Assembly (NCBI GenBank): GCA_023392635.1
Contig: JAEVYS010000047.1
Coordinates: forward strand, 1-12,498
Direction: 5' to 3'
DNA length: 12,498 nucleotides
From: Actinomycetes bacterium
GTDB lineage: Bacteria > Actinomycetota > Actinomycetes > Propionibacteriales > Propionibacteriaceae
This document shows positions 1 through 7,667 of the stretch, one piece after another. Each line of letters begins with the position of its first letter. Position 1 is the stretch's first letter. Both the position numbers and the translations under genes were made by a program. Below the pieces are notes generated by a model that saw only the letters and a program-made list of their open reading frames with translations, did not search any database and was not told the DNA's origin.

Positions 1-33
1 GGACCGAGTTGGGAACCGTCCCCAATACGGTCC
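1..33. terminator. Hairpin downstream of the DUF349 gene, possible transcription terminator
   Basis: Bases 1-6 pair with 28-33 and bases 9-13 with 21-25. One A-A mismatch and one G-U pair lie between the arms, and the loop is 7 nt (14-20). The hairpin sits 10 bp past the stop of the minus-strand DUF349 gene. There is no T-run, which is common for high-GC actinobacterial terminators. The window begins here, so the neighbour on the other side cannot be seen. Confidence 0.45.
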
Positions 34-43
34 GTCGAGCGGG

Positions 44-1297
44 TCAGCGGTTGAAGTCCGCCAGCGTCGCGCGGGCCTGGTCTAGCCAGGTCTGGTAGGT
101 GGCGATGGAGTCGTTCGCCTTCGCAGCAGCCGCCTTGTCGCCGCGGGCGGTGGCCTTGGCCGCCTTGTCGGTGAGCTTCTCGATCTCGGCCGACAGCATC
201 CCGACGGTCTCCTCGGCGCGCGCGCGTGCCTGCGGGTCGGTGCGCCGCCATTCGTCCTGCTCGGCGTTCTGGATAGCGGTCTGCAGCGCCTTGAGCCGCG
301 CGTCCAGCGTGCGCATCTGCTCGCGCGGAACGCGGCCGTAAGCGTTGTACTTCTCCAGGAACGCGCTGTAACCGGCGCGGGCAGCGGCGAGGTCGGTCAC
401 CGGTAGCAGCGTCGACTCCGCCTCGTCGAGGAGGGCGACCTTGGCGTCCAGGTTGGCCTTGAACTCGGCGTCCTGCTCGCTCAGGACGGACGCGCGGGCG
501 CCGAAGAATCCGTCCTGGATCGCGCGGAACTCCGCCCACAGGGCGTCGTCCACGTCGCGCGGCGCGGAGCCGGCGGCCTTCCAGCGGGTCATCAGGTCAC
601 GGAACGCGCCGGCCGTCGGGCCCCACTCGGTGGACGTGGCGAGCTCGCGCGCCTCCGCGATGATCTGCTCCTTGGCGGCCTTGGCGCCTTCCCGCTTGGC
701 CGCCTGCTCGGCGAACTGCGACTTGCGGCGCCGGGTGTAGGTGGTGCGTGCTGCGGAGAACCGGTGCCACAGGGCGTCGTCGCTGGCGCGGTCGATGCGG
801 GGGAGTGCCTTCCACTCTTCCAGCAGTGCACGGAAGCGGTTCACGCCGCCGCGCCAATCGTTGCCCTGGGCCAGGGCCTCGGCCTCGACGACCATCCGCT
901 CCTTGGTCTCACGGGTCGCCTCGAGTTGCTTGGAGCGCTCGGCCTTGCGCACCTCGGCCTGCTCGGCGAGCAGCGGTGCGAGCGCGTCGAGGCGCTCGAC
1001 GAGGGACGCGAGGTCACCGACAGCGTTCGCTGTGCTCACGGTGTTGCGCACCGAGTTGATGCTGTGCCGCGCTTCCTCGGGCGAGAGGGCTCCACCCTTG
1101 ATCCTGGTCTCCAGCAGGCCCACTTCCACCTCGAGCGCCTCGTAGCGCCGCGTGTAGAAAGCGAGGGCTTCGCCGGCCTCGACGTCGGGAATCTGACCGA
1201 CAGCACGCTCGCCGTCGGCCGTGCGCACGTAGACCGTGCCATCGGCGTCGACGCGACCGAAGTCTGCCGGACCTGAGGTGGAGTTCATGGGGATCAT
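44..1297 (-). CDS. DUF349 domain-containing protein, three helical repeats
   Basis: This is a 417-residue, strongly helical, charged cytoplasmic protein with no signal peptide or membrane segment. The N terminus (about 12-52) has the FGRVDADGTVYVRT-like segment with a following Tyr-Thr-Arg-Arg-Tyr stretch that typifies actinobacterial members. Residues about 95-130 look like coiled coil. Three DUF349-type repeats follow at about 132-200, 209-283 and 285-355. The first two carry the hallmark W-K (E-E-W-K-A, T-R-W-K-A) and D-D-A-L-W motifs; the third is more diverged. The C terminus (355-417) is another helical, Lys/Ala-rich segment. The molecular role of this family is not established. The start at 1297 gives MIPMNST. 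An ATG three codons in (1288) is an equally possible start, because neither has a strong ribosome-binding site. The gene is divergent from the MBL hydrolase, and the 112 bp between them must hold both promoters. Confidence 0.88.
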   Translation of the reverse strand: MIPMNSTSGPADFGRVDADGTVYVRTADGERAVGQIPDVEAGEALAFYTRRYEALEVEVGLLETRIKGGALSPEEARHSINSVRNTVSTANAVGDLASLVERLDALAPLLAEQAEVRKAERSKQLEATRETKERMVVEAEALAQGNDWRGGVNRFRALLEEWKALPRIDRASDDALWHRFSAARTTYTRRRKSQFAEQAAKREGAKAAKEQIIAEARELATSTEWGPTAGAFRDLMTRWKAAGSAPRDVDDALWAEFRAIQDGFFGARASVLSEQDAEFKANLDAKVALLDEAESTLLPVTDLAAARAGYSAFLEKYNAYGRVPREQMRTLDARLKALQTAIQNAEQDEWRRTDPQARARAEETVGMLSAEIEKLTDKAAKATARGDKAAAAKANDSIATYQTWLDQARATLADFNR

Positions 1298-1396
1298 CTT
1301 GCCTGATCCGGCACGCTTTGTGGCAACGGCCGCCAGCAGCGGTCAACCGAGATTCCTCGCCGTTGAGCCGCCGACGCGCCCCGGGCCGACCTCCGT

Positions 1397-1402
1397 TAGG
1401 CT
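1397..1402 (+). promoter_or_regulatory. -10 element (TAGGCT) for a leaderless hydrolase transcript
   Basis: TAGGCT fits the actinobacterial TANNNT -10 pattern and lies exactly 7 nt before the GTG at 1410, so transcription probably begins at or next to the start codon. No Shine-Dalgarno sequence precedes the GTG. No -35 hexamer is recognisable at the usual spacing. Confidence 0.55.
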
Positions 1403-1409
1403 GTCGGGC

Positions 1410-2102
1410 GTGTTCCTGGCATCCTTCGCAACCGGCCAGTGGCAGGCGAACTGCTACGTCGTGGCTGCTCCCGGCTCGGCCGAGTGCGTGGTGATCGATG
1501 CCGGCCAGGACGCGGCGCCCGGCGTCCGCCAGTTGCTGACGGAGAACCAGCTCCGGCCCAAGGGCGTCCTGGCCACGCACGGGCATTTCGACCACGTCGC
1601 CAGCGCTGCCGAGATCGCGGACGAGTTCAACGTCCCCCTGTGGATCCACTCCGCGGATCGCGATCTGCTCACCGAGCCGGCGGCAGGGCTCGGCCCGGAC
1701 GGCGCCGCCCTGGTGAAGCAGCTCCTGAGCGGCCCCATGGTGGAGCCGGCACGTGTGGAGGAGTTCGACGGGCTCGCCGAGCTCAACCTCGCCCGCCTGT
1801 CGTTCACCGTGACGCACGCCCCCGGCCACACGGAGGGCTCGGTCCTGCTGGGGCTCGACTACAACGGACGCAACACCGCCATCAACCGCATCGTGTTCAC
1901 CGGCGACGTGGTGTTCGCCGGGTCCGTGGGACGCACCGACCTGCCCGGCGGTGATCCCAAGGTGATGAGTCGCACGCTACGCGACGTCGTCCTCGCCCTG
2001 CCCGACACCGCCGCGCTCCTGCCCGGACACGGGCCGCAGACCACCGTGGCCCGCGAGCGCCTCGAGAACCCCTACCTGGCCCCGGCCACCGCGAGGAACT
2101 GA
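1410..2102 (+). CDS. MBL-fold metallo-hydrolase, glyoxalase II-like
   Basis: This is a 230-residue cytoplasmic hydrolase of the metallo-beta-lactamase superfamily. The metal-binding set is complete: H57-G-H59-F-D61-H62 (HxHxDH), H140 in HAPGHTEGS, D166 in FTGDVVFAGS, and H207 in the closing PGHGP. The segment GSVGRTDLPGGD after D166 is typical of the glyoxalase II-like branch. Actinobacteria generally use mycothiol rather than glutathione, so a true hydroxyacylglutathione hydrolase role is doubtful and the substrate is unknown. I chose the GTG at 1410 because it gives a normal family N terminus (VFLASFATGQWQANCYVV) and follows a well-placed -10. The frame stays open back to 1236, but that extension overlaps the divergent gene and has no family similarity. 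The stop overlaps the hisS start by one base (TGATG), implying translational coupling. Confidence 0.92.
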   Translation: MFLASFATGQWQANCYVVAAPGSAECVVIDAGQDAAPGVRQLLTENQLRPKGVLATHGHFDHVASAAEIADEFNVPLWIHSADRDLLTEPAAGLGPDGAALVKQLLSGPMVEPARVEEFDGLAELNLARLSFTVTHAPGHTEGSVLLGLDYNGRNTAINRIVFTGDVVFAGSVGRTDLPGGDPKVMSRTLRDVVLALPDTAALLPGHGPQTTVARERLENPYLAPATARN

Positions 2103-3433
2103 TGGCACGTCCCAAAGCACTGTCCGGCTTCCCGGAGTTCTCCCCGGCCGGACGGATCGTCGAACAGCGCGTGCTGGCGAGCCTCGCCGACACCTTCGAG
2201 CTGCACGGCTTCGGCTCCATCGAGACCCGTGCGGTCGAGCCGATGGAGCAGCTCACGCGCAAGGGGGAGATCGACAAGGAGGTGTTCGTCGTCCGCCGGC
2301 TCCACGCCGCCGCCGACGCCGCCGACGAGCTCGGCCTGCACTTCGACCTGACCGTGCCGTTCGCCAGGTACGTGCTCGAGCACGCCGCCGAGCTGCAGTT
2401 CCCGTTCCGCCGCTACCAGATCCAGAAGGCCTGGCGCGGCGAGCGTCCGCAGGAGGGCCGGTACCGCGAGTTCACGCAGGCTGACATCGACATCGTGGGT
2501 GCCGAGAGCCTGGCGGCCCACCACGACGTTGAGTTGCCGCTCGTGACCCTGGAGGCGCTGGAGAAGCTGCACGTCGACTTCGGGGTGCCTCCCGCCACGA
2601 TGAGCGTCAACAATCGCCAGTTGTCGGAGGGGTTCTACCGCGGGCTGGGCATCGAGGACCACCTGGCCGTGCTGCAGCGGGTGGACAAGCTCGACAAGAT
2701 CGGCCCGGACGCCGTCGAGTCGTTGCTCGTCGACGAGGTGGGGCTGAGCAGGGCGGCTGCCGGCAAGTGCCTCGCACTGGCCGGGATCCGGAGCGCCGAC
2801 GCGTCCTTCGTCGACCGGGTCACCGCGCTCGGCGTGGAGCACCCGCTGCTCAGCGCCGGCCTTGAGCTGCTGGCCGACGTGGTGCTGGCCGCGTCCGCCC
2901 TCGTGCCGGGGCGCCTGGTCGCGGACCTGAAGATCGCCCGGGGGCTGGACTACTACACAGGGACGGTCTACGAGACCACGATGGCCGGCTTCGAGCGCAT
3001 GGGGTCGATCTCGTCGGGTGGCCGCTATGACTCCCTCGCCTCCGACGGCCGCACCACCTACCCGGGCGTGGGGCTGAGCATCGGCGTCAGCCGGATCCTG
3101 GTGCCGCTCGTCGGTAAGGGCCACCTCACCGCGTCCCGGCCGGTGCCCACCTGCGTGCTGGTGGCGGTCGACTCCGAGGAGACGCGGTTCGAGGCGATCG
3201 CGACCGCGTCCCGGCTGCGGTCGCGCGGAATCCCGTGCGAGGTCGCCCCGAAGGCGGACAGGTTCGGCAAGCAGATCCGCTACGCCGACCGTCGTGGCAT
3301 TCCGTTCGTGTGGTTCGCGACCGGCGAGGTCAAGGACATCCGTAGCGGCGAGCAGGTTCCGGCCGACGCGGACGCGTGGTTGCCGCCGGAGGCCGACCTC
3401 CGTCCGTCCGTCGTAAGATCGCCTTCGGCCTGA
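2102..3433 (+). CDS. hisS: Histidyl-tRNA synthetase (HisRS), eukaryote/archaeal-like type
   Basis: Class II synthetase of 443 residues that charges tRNA-His with histidine in the cytoplasm. Visible elements are a substrate segment F81-D-L-T-V-P-F-A-R-Y90, motif 2 E114-R-P-Q-E-G-R120-Y-R-E-F-T-Q126-A-D, the histidine-binding motif R280-G-L-D-Y-Y-T-G287, G306-G-R-Y-D310, and motif 3 around G324-L-S-I-G-V-S-R331. A C-terminal anticodon-binding domain begins near residue 345. The DLTVPFARY and RGLDYYTG forms resemble eukaryotic/archaeal HisRS. The mycobacterial and E. coli type has LRPEGT at the first site instead. Ser330 stands where Glu or Asp usually precedes the motif 3 arginine. The ATG shares a base with the preceding hydrolase stop, and GAGG lies 5 nt upstream. 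Length is normal and no damage is seen. Confidence 0.96.
   Translation: MARPKALSGFPEFSPAGRIVEQRVLASLADTFELHGFGSIETRAVEPMEQLTRKGEIDKEVFVVRRLHAAADAADELGLHFDLTVPFARYVLEHAAELQFPFRRYQIQKAWRGERPQEGRYREFTQADIDIVGAESLAAHHDVELPLVTLEALEKLHVDFGVPPATMSVNNRQLSEGFYRGLGIEDHLAVLQRVDKLDKIGPDAVESLLVDEVGLSRAAAGKCLALAGIRSADASFVDRVTALGVEHPLLSAGLELLADVVLAASALVPGRLVADLKIARGLDYYTGTVYETTMAGFERMGSISSGGRYDSLASDGRTTYPGVGLSIGVSRILVPLVGKGHLTASRPVPTCVLVAVDSEETRFEAIATASRLRSRGIPCEVAPKADRFGKQIRYADRRGIPFVWFATGEVKDIRSGEQVPADADAWLPPEADLRPSVVRSPSA
3414..3419 (+). promoter_or_regulatory. -10 element (TAAGAT) of a probable aspS promoter inside hisS
   Basis: TAAGAT matches TANNNT and is one of the few AT-rich hexamers in this region. 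It lies within the last codons of hisS, 40 bp before the aspS start. A start near 3426 would give a leader of about 34 nt containing the aspS ribosome-binding site. No clear -35 is visible. Confidence 0.45.
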
Positions 3434-3445
3434 AACCGGCCGACG

Positions 3446-3451
3446 AAAGGA
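3446..3451 (+). promoter_or_regulatory. Ribosome-binding site that fixes the aspS start
   Basis: AAAGGA lies 8 nt before the GTG at 3460. The reading frame is open further upstream to 3376, so this site is the main local evidence for choosing the GTG. Confidence 0.75.
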
Positions 3452-3459
3452 AACAACTC

Positions 3460-5253
<1,794 letters not shown>

Positions 5254-5268
5254 ACCACCCGAACCCCA

Positions 5269-5318
5269 CGCAAGCTGTGAGTTGAGCCGCGACATCGCGG
5301 CTCAGCTCACAGCTTGCG
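5269..5318. terminator. Strong bidirectional terminator hairpin between aspS and padR
   Basis: Bases 5269-5291 pair with 5296-5318 over 23 positions, with a single T-G wobble (5282/5305) and a 4-nt ACAT loop. The hairpin lies 15 bp after the aspS stop and 5 bp from the stop of the convergent regulator gene, so it can end both transcripts. There is no long T-run; the plus side reads GGTCTTCA. Confidence 0.9.
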
Positions 5319-5323
5319 GGTCT

Positions 5324-6043
5324 TCAGCGGAGGTCGTCACCGTTGGGCAGGTCCTCGGCGTCGTCCGAGGCGAGCAGGCCGTAGAGCTTGCGCCGCGTGT
5401 CGGCCAGCAGCTTCGTGGCGGCGTCCAGCTGGCGTGAGTCGCCGTTGCGGGTGAGCTCCTTCACGGCGCCGGCGAGCGAGGCGACCTCCTGCCACATGCC
5501 CCGAACCTGGTCGGCGCCCCAACCGGCTGCCGCCTCGTTCACAATCTCCCATGGCGGGGTCTGCACCTCGCCGGCGGCCTTTCGGCCCGGCTCGGTCAGG
5601 CGGAACGCCTTCTGGCCCTCGTTGTCGAACGCCTCGATCAGGCCCTCGTCCTCGAGCTGGTTGAGCGCCGGGTACACGGCGCCGGGGCTCGGCTTCCACA
5701 TTCCCTGGGTGCGTTCGGCCAGCCGCTGCATGATCTGGTAGCCGTTCAGGGGCTCGTCCACCAGGAGTGCGAGGATCGCGGCCCGCACATGGCCGCCGCG
5801 GCGACCGCGACCCCGTCCGCCCGGGCCCATCGGGCCGCCGGCACCGAAGGGGCCTCCCGGGCCGAACGGTCCACCCGGACCGAAGGGGCCGTTGGCGCCG
5901 AACGGGCCGTTGGCGCCGAAGGGCCCGCTGGGGCCGAACGGACCGTCCTGGAGCGGCATGCCGTGGTGGCGGCCGCGATGACTGCGGCGGCGATTGCGCG
6001 GGTCGTCGCTCCAGTTCTCGTTCTCGTATCCGAACTCGTTCAT
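5324..6043 (-). CDS. PadR-family transcriptional regulator with N-terminal GPFG repeats
   Basis: A 239-residue DNA-binding regulator. The N terminus has an acidic/Asn-rich start (1-15), a basic His/Arg stretch (16-28), seven GPFGxx-type hexapeptides (34-75) and a short Arg/Gly tail. The PadR winged helix-turn-helix follows at about 84-155, with the family pattern ILALLVDEPLNGYQIM, then a G-x-W-K-P-S-P-G-A-V-Y-P-A-L segment and L-E-D-E-G-L-I. The C-terminal helical dimerisation part is about 160-239. Family members usually bind palindromic operators and respond to small toxic molecules, often controlling efflux genes; the ligand cannot be read here. The ATG at 6043 is chosen because AAGGAG lies 6 nt upstream, although the frame is open to 6262. 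The gene is convergent with aspS and divergent from rarA. Its promoter carries overlapping palindromes, suggesting autorepression. Confidence 0.92.
   Translation of the reverse strand: MNEFGYENENWSDDPRNRRRSHRGRHHGMPLQDGPFGPSGPFGANGPFGANGPFGPGGPFGPGGPFGAGGPMGPGGRGRGRRGGHVRAAILALLVDEPLNGYQIMQRLAERTQGMWKPSPGAVYPALNQLEDEGLIEAFDNEGQKAFRLTEPGRKAAGEVQTPPWEIVNEAAAGWGADQVRGMWQEVASLAGAVKELTRNGDSRQLDAATKLLADTRRKLYGLLASDDAEDLPNGDDLR
5819..5944 (-). repeat. Seven tandem 18-bp units encoding GPFGxx hexapeptides
   Basis: Residues 34-75 of the PadR protein read as GPFGPS, GPFGAN, GPFGAN, GPFGPG, GPFGPG, GPFGAG and GPMGPG. The DNA units are similar but not identical. The two GPFGAN units are nearly the same at base level, which fits recent duplication. 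The array stays in frame and forms a low-complexity linker before the DNA-binding domain. Confidence 0.9.
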
Positions 6044-6049
6044 GATCTT

Positions 6050-6055
6050 CTCCTT
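6050..6055 (-). promoter_or_regulatory. Ribosome-binding site that fixes the PadR start
   Basis: Read on the minus strand this is AAGGAG, 6 nt before the ATG at 6043. It is the strongest Shine-Dalgarno sequence in the window and rules out the longer open frame reaching 6262. Confidence 0.85.
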
Positions 6056-6075
6056 GTCGTATCGTCGGCGCATCG

Positions 6076-6105
6076 TCGATATATCGAAGATACTCTTCAG
6101 AACAA
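6076..6105 (-). promoter_or_regulatory. padR promoter with overlapping palindromic operator
   Basis: TCGATATATCGA (6076-6087) is a perfect 12-bp palindrome. It overlaps TATC-GAA-GATA (6082-6092), a second inverted repeat. On the minus strand, TTGTTC (6105-6100) is a plausible -35, and the AT-rich TATATC (6083-6078), 16 bp away, a plausible -10. The palindrome therefore covers the -10 region, as expected for an autorepressed regulator gene. This AT-rich island stands out in a region of about 70% GC. Binding by the PadR protein is inferred. Confidence 0.55.
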
Positions 6106-6197
6106 TCCGCGGCAAGGGGCTGGACGAGGCGAGGTGACGAGCCCGCCTGCCCGGTCCCGAGGACGTCATCGCGGCCGGCGCCGTCGGTCCGGCGGTG

Positions 6198-6203
6198 TAG
6201 CGT
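6198..6203 (+). promoter_or_regulatory. -10 element (TAGCGT) for leaderless rarA
   Basis: TAGCGT fits TANNNT and sits 7 nt before the GTG at 6211, the same spacing as upstream of the MBL hydrolase. There is no Shine-Dalgarno sequence before the GTG. No -35 is recognisable. Confidence 0.55.
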
Positions 6204-6210
6204 CGCCGAC

Positions 6211-7572
6211 GTGGACACCGACCTCTTCGGCAACCCGGTTCCGGGTGCGGCGGCACCGCCATCGGGCGGCTCGCTGAGCACGGCCGGGCACGTGGACACC
6301 CCGCTCGCCGTGCGGATGCGTCCGCGTACGGTCGACGAGATCCTCGGCCAGGACCACTTGCTGGCGCCGGGTTCCCCGCTGCGACGCCTCGCCGAAGGGC
6401 GTACCGCGATGTCGGTCTTCCTGTGGGGACCTCCCGGCGTCGGCAAGACCACCATCGCCGCGGTGGTGTCGGCCTCGGGGCAGCGCCGGTTCGTGGAGCT
6501 CTCCGCGGTCACCGCCGGGGTGAAGGAGGTGAGGGCTGCGCTCGCCGACGCCCAGCGGGAGCTCGCCCGCGGCGTGGGCACCGTGCTGTTCGTGGACGAG
6601 GTGCACCGCTTCTCCAAGGCCCAGCAGGACGTGCTGCTCCCCGCCGTGGAGAACCGGCTGGTGACCCTGATCGCCGCCACGACGGAGAACCCCTCCTTCT
6701 CGGTCATCTCGCCGCTGTTGAGCCGGTCGCTGCTGCTCACCCTCAAGCCGCTGACGGATGCCGACATCGCCACTCTCCTCGATCGGGCGCTGACCGAGGA
6801 GCGCGGCCTGGCGGGGGAGTACACCCTGGCCGACGACGCCCGGGCGGACCTGCTGCGCTTCGCCGGCGGGGACGCGCGACGCGCGCTGACCTACCTGGAG
6901 GAGTCCGCCGCCGGCGCCGCAGCGCAGGGCGTGACCACCATCGACGGCGCCATCGTCGCGGCCGCCGTGGACAAGGCCGCCGTGCGCTACGACCGCGACG
7001 GAGACCAGCACTACGACGTGATCAGCGCCTTCATCAAGAGCCTGCGGGGGTCGGACGTGCAGGCCGGCCTGCACTACCTGGCCCGCATGCTGGAGGCCGG
7101 TGAGGACCCCCGCTTCATCGCCCGGCGCCTGATCATCCTGGCCAGCGAGGACATCGGCATGGCCGCTCCCTCGGTGCTGCAGACCTGCGTGGCTGCTGCC
7201 CAGGCGGTCCAGCTGATCGGGCTGCCCGAGGCACGGATCAACCTTGCCCACGCCGTGATCGCCTGCGCGCTGGCGCCGAAGTCGAACGCCGTCGTGAAGG
7301 CGGTGGACGCGGCGATCGCCGACGTCCGGCAGGGTCGGATCGGCACCGTTCCCGCCCACCTCCGCGACGCCCACTACCCCGGAGCGAAGACCTACGGCCA
7401 CGGTGTGTCCTACCTGTACGCCCACGATGCGCCGCACGGCGTCGCTGCCCAGCAGTACCTCCCCGACGAGCTCGCAGGGGCGACCTACTACGTCCCGACC
7501 GACCACGGCAACGAGGCGGCGATGCGCGAGCGCCTCCAGCTGCTGTCCGAACTGCTCGATCCCGGCGAGTAG
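6211..7572 (+). CDS. rarA: Replication-associated recombination protein RarA (MgsA), AAA+ ATPase
   Basis: A 453-residue cytoplasmic AAA+ ATPase related to clamp loaders, acting at stalled replication forks. The Walker A motif is G73-P-P-G-V-G-K79-T-T. Walker B is V125-L-F-V-D129-E130-V-H-R-F. Sensor 1 is A155-A-T-T-E-N-P-S-F163, a RarA signature. The likely arginine finger is R172 in L-L-S-R-S, and sensor 2 is G220-D-A-R-R-A-L226. The C-terminal tetramerisation part contains A-S-E-D-I-G and P-K-S-N-A, and ends with Y-L-P-D-E-L-A-G-A-T-Y-Y, all typical of the family. The GTG at 6211 opens with DTDLFGNP, matching the short D-L-F N terminus of actinobacterial RarA. Length is normal. The gene is divergent from padR across a 167-bp gap, and the MFS gene follows. 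Confidence 0.96.
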   Translation: MDTDLFGNPVPGAAAPPSGGSLSTAGHVDTPLAVRMRPRTVDEILGQDHLLAPGSPLRRLAEGRTAMSVFLWGPPGVGKTTIAAVVSASGQRRFVELSAVTAGVKEVRAALADAQRELARGVGTVLFVDEVHRFSKAQQDVLLPAVENRLVTLIAATTENPSFSVISPLLSRSLLLTLKPLTDADIATLLDRALTEERGLAGEYTLADDARADLLRFAGGDARRALTYLEESAAGAAAQGVTTIDGAIVAAAVDKAAVRYDRDGDQHYDVISAFIKSLRGSDVQAGLHYLARMLEAGEDPRFIARRLIILASEDIGMAAPSVLQTCVAAAQAVQLIGLPEARINLAHAVIACALAPKSNAVVKAVDAAIADVRQGRIGTVPAHLRDAHYPGAKTYGHGVSYLYAHDAPHGVAAQQYLPDELAGATYYVPTDHGNEAAMRERLQLLSELLDPGE

Positions 7573-7643
7573 TCGGAGCCCGCGCACGCGGCCTCCTTCT
7601 GATGCGGCCGCGACGCCGAACAGGGCGAGCCCGGAACAAATCC

Positions 7644-7660
7644 CCTGCCCAGCAGGTTTT
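7644..7660 (+). terminator. Small hairpin plus T-run after rarA, possible terminator
   Basis: CCTGC (7644-7648) pairs with GCAGG (7652-7656) across a CCA loop and is followed at once by TTTT, a run that is unusual in this GC-rich DNA. It lies about 70 bp after the rarA stop. The stem is only 5 bp, so chance cannot be excluded. If real, it supports a transporter start downstream of it. Confidence 0.35.
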
Positions 7661-7667
7661 CCGCGAG

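Noticed and set aside
1236..1409. Longer N-terminal extension of the MBL hydrolase to 1236
   Set aside because: It overlaps the divergent DUF349 coding region and the -10 element, and adds residues absent from the family.
1298..1409. Promoter for the DUF349 gene (TTGACC on the minus strand at 1341-1346)
   Set aside because: The -35-like hexamer has no matching TANNNT at 16-18 bp, so I could not support a promoter call.
2072..3124. 350-codon minus-strand frame opposite hisS
   Set aside because: It is antisense to an intact hisS and has low-information composition and no ribosome-binding site.
5819..5944. 18-bp tandem units as a CRISPR or regulatory DNA repeat
   Set aside because: The units are contiguous, in frame, and encode a consistent hexapeptide. 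There are no spacers and no cas genes.
6044..6262. Longer N-terminal extension of the PadR frame to 6262
   Set aside because: It overlaps the rarA start, runs through the padR promoter palindrome, and lies upstream of the best ribosome-binding site in the window, which points to the ATG at 6043.
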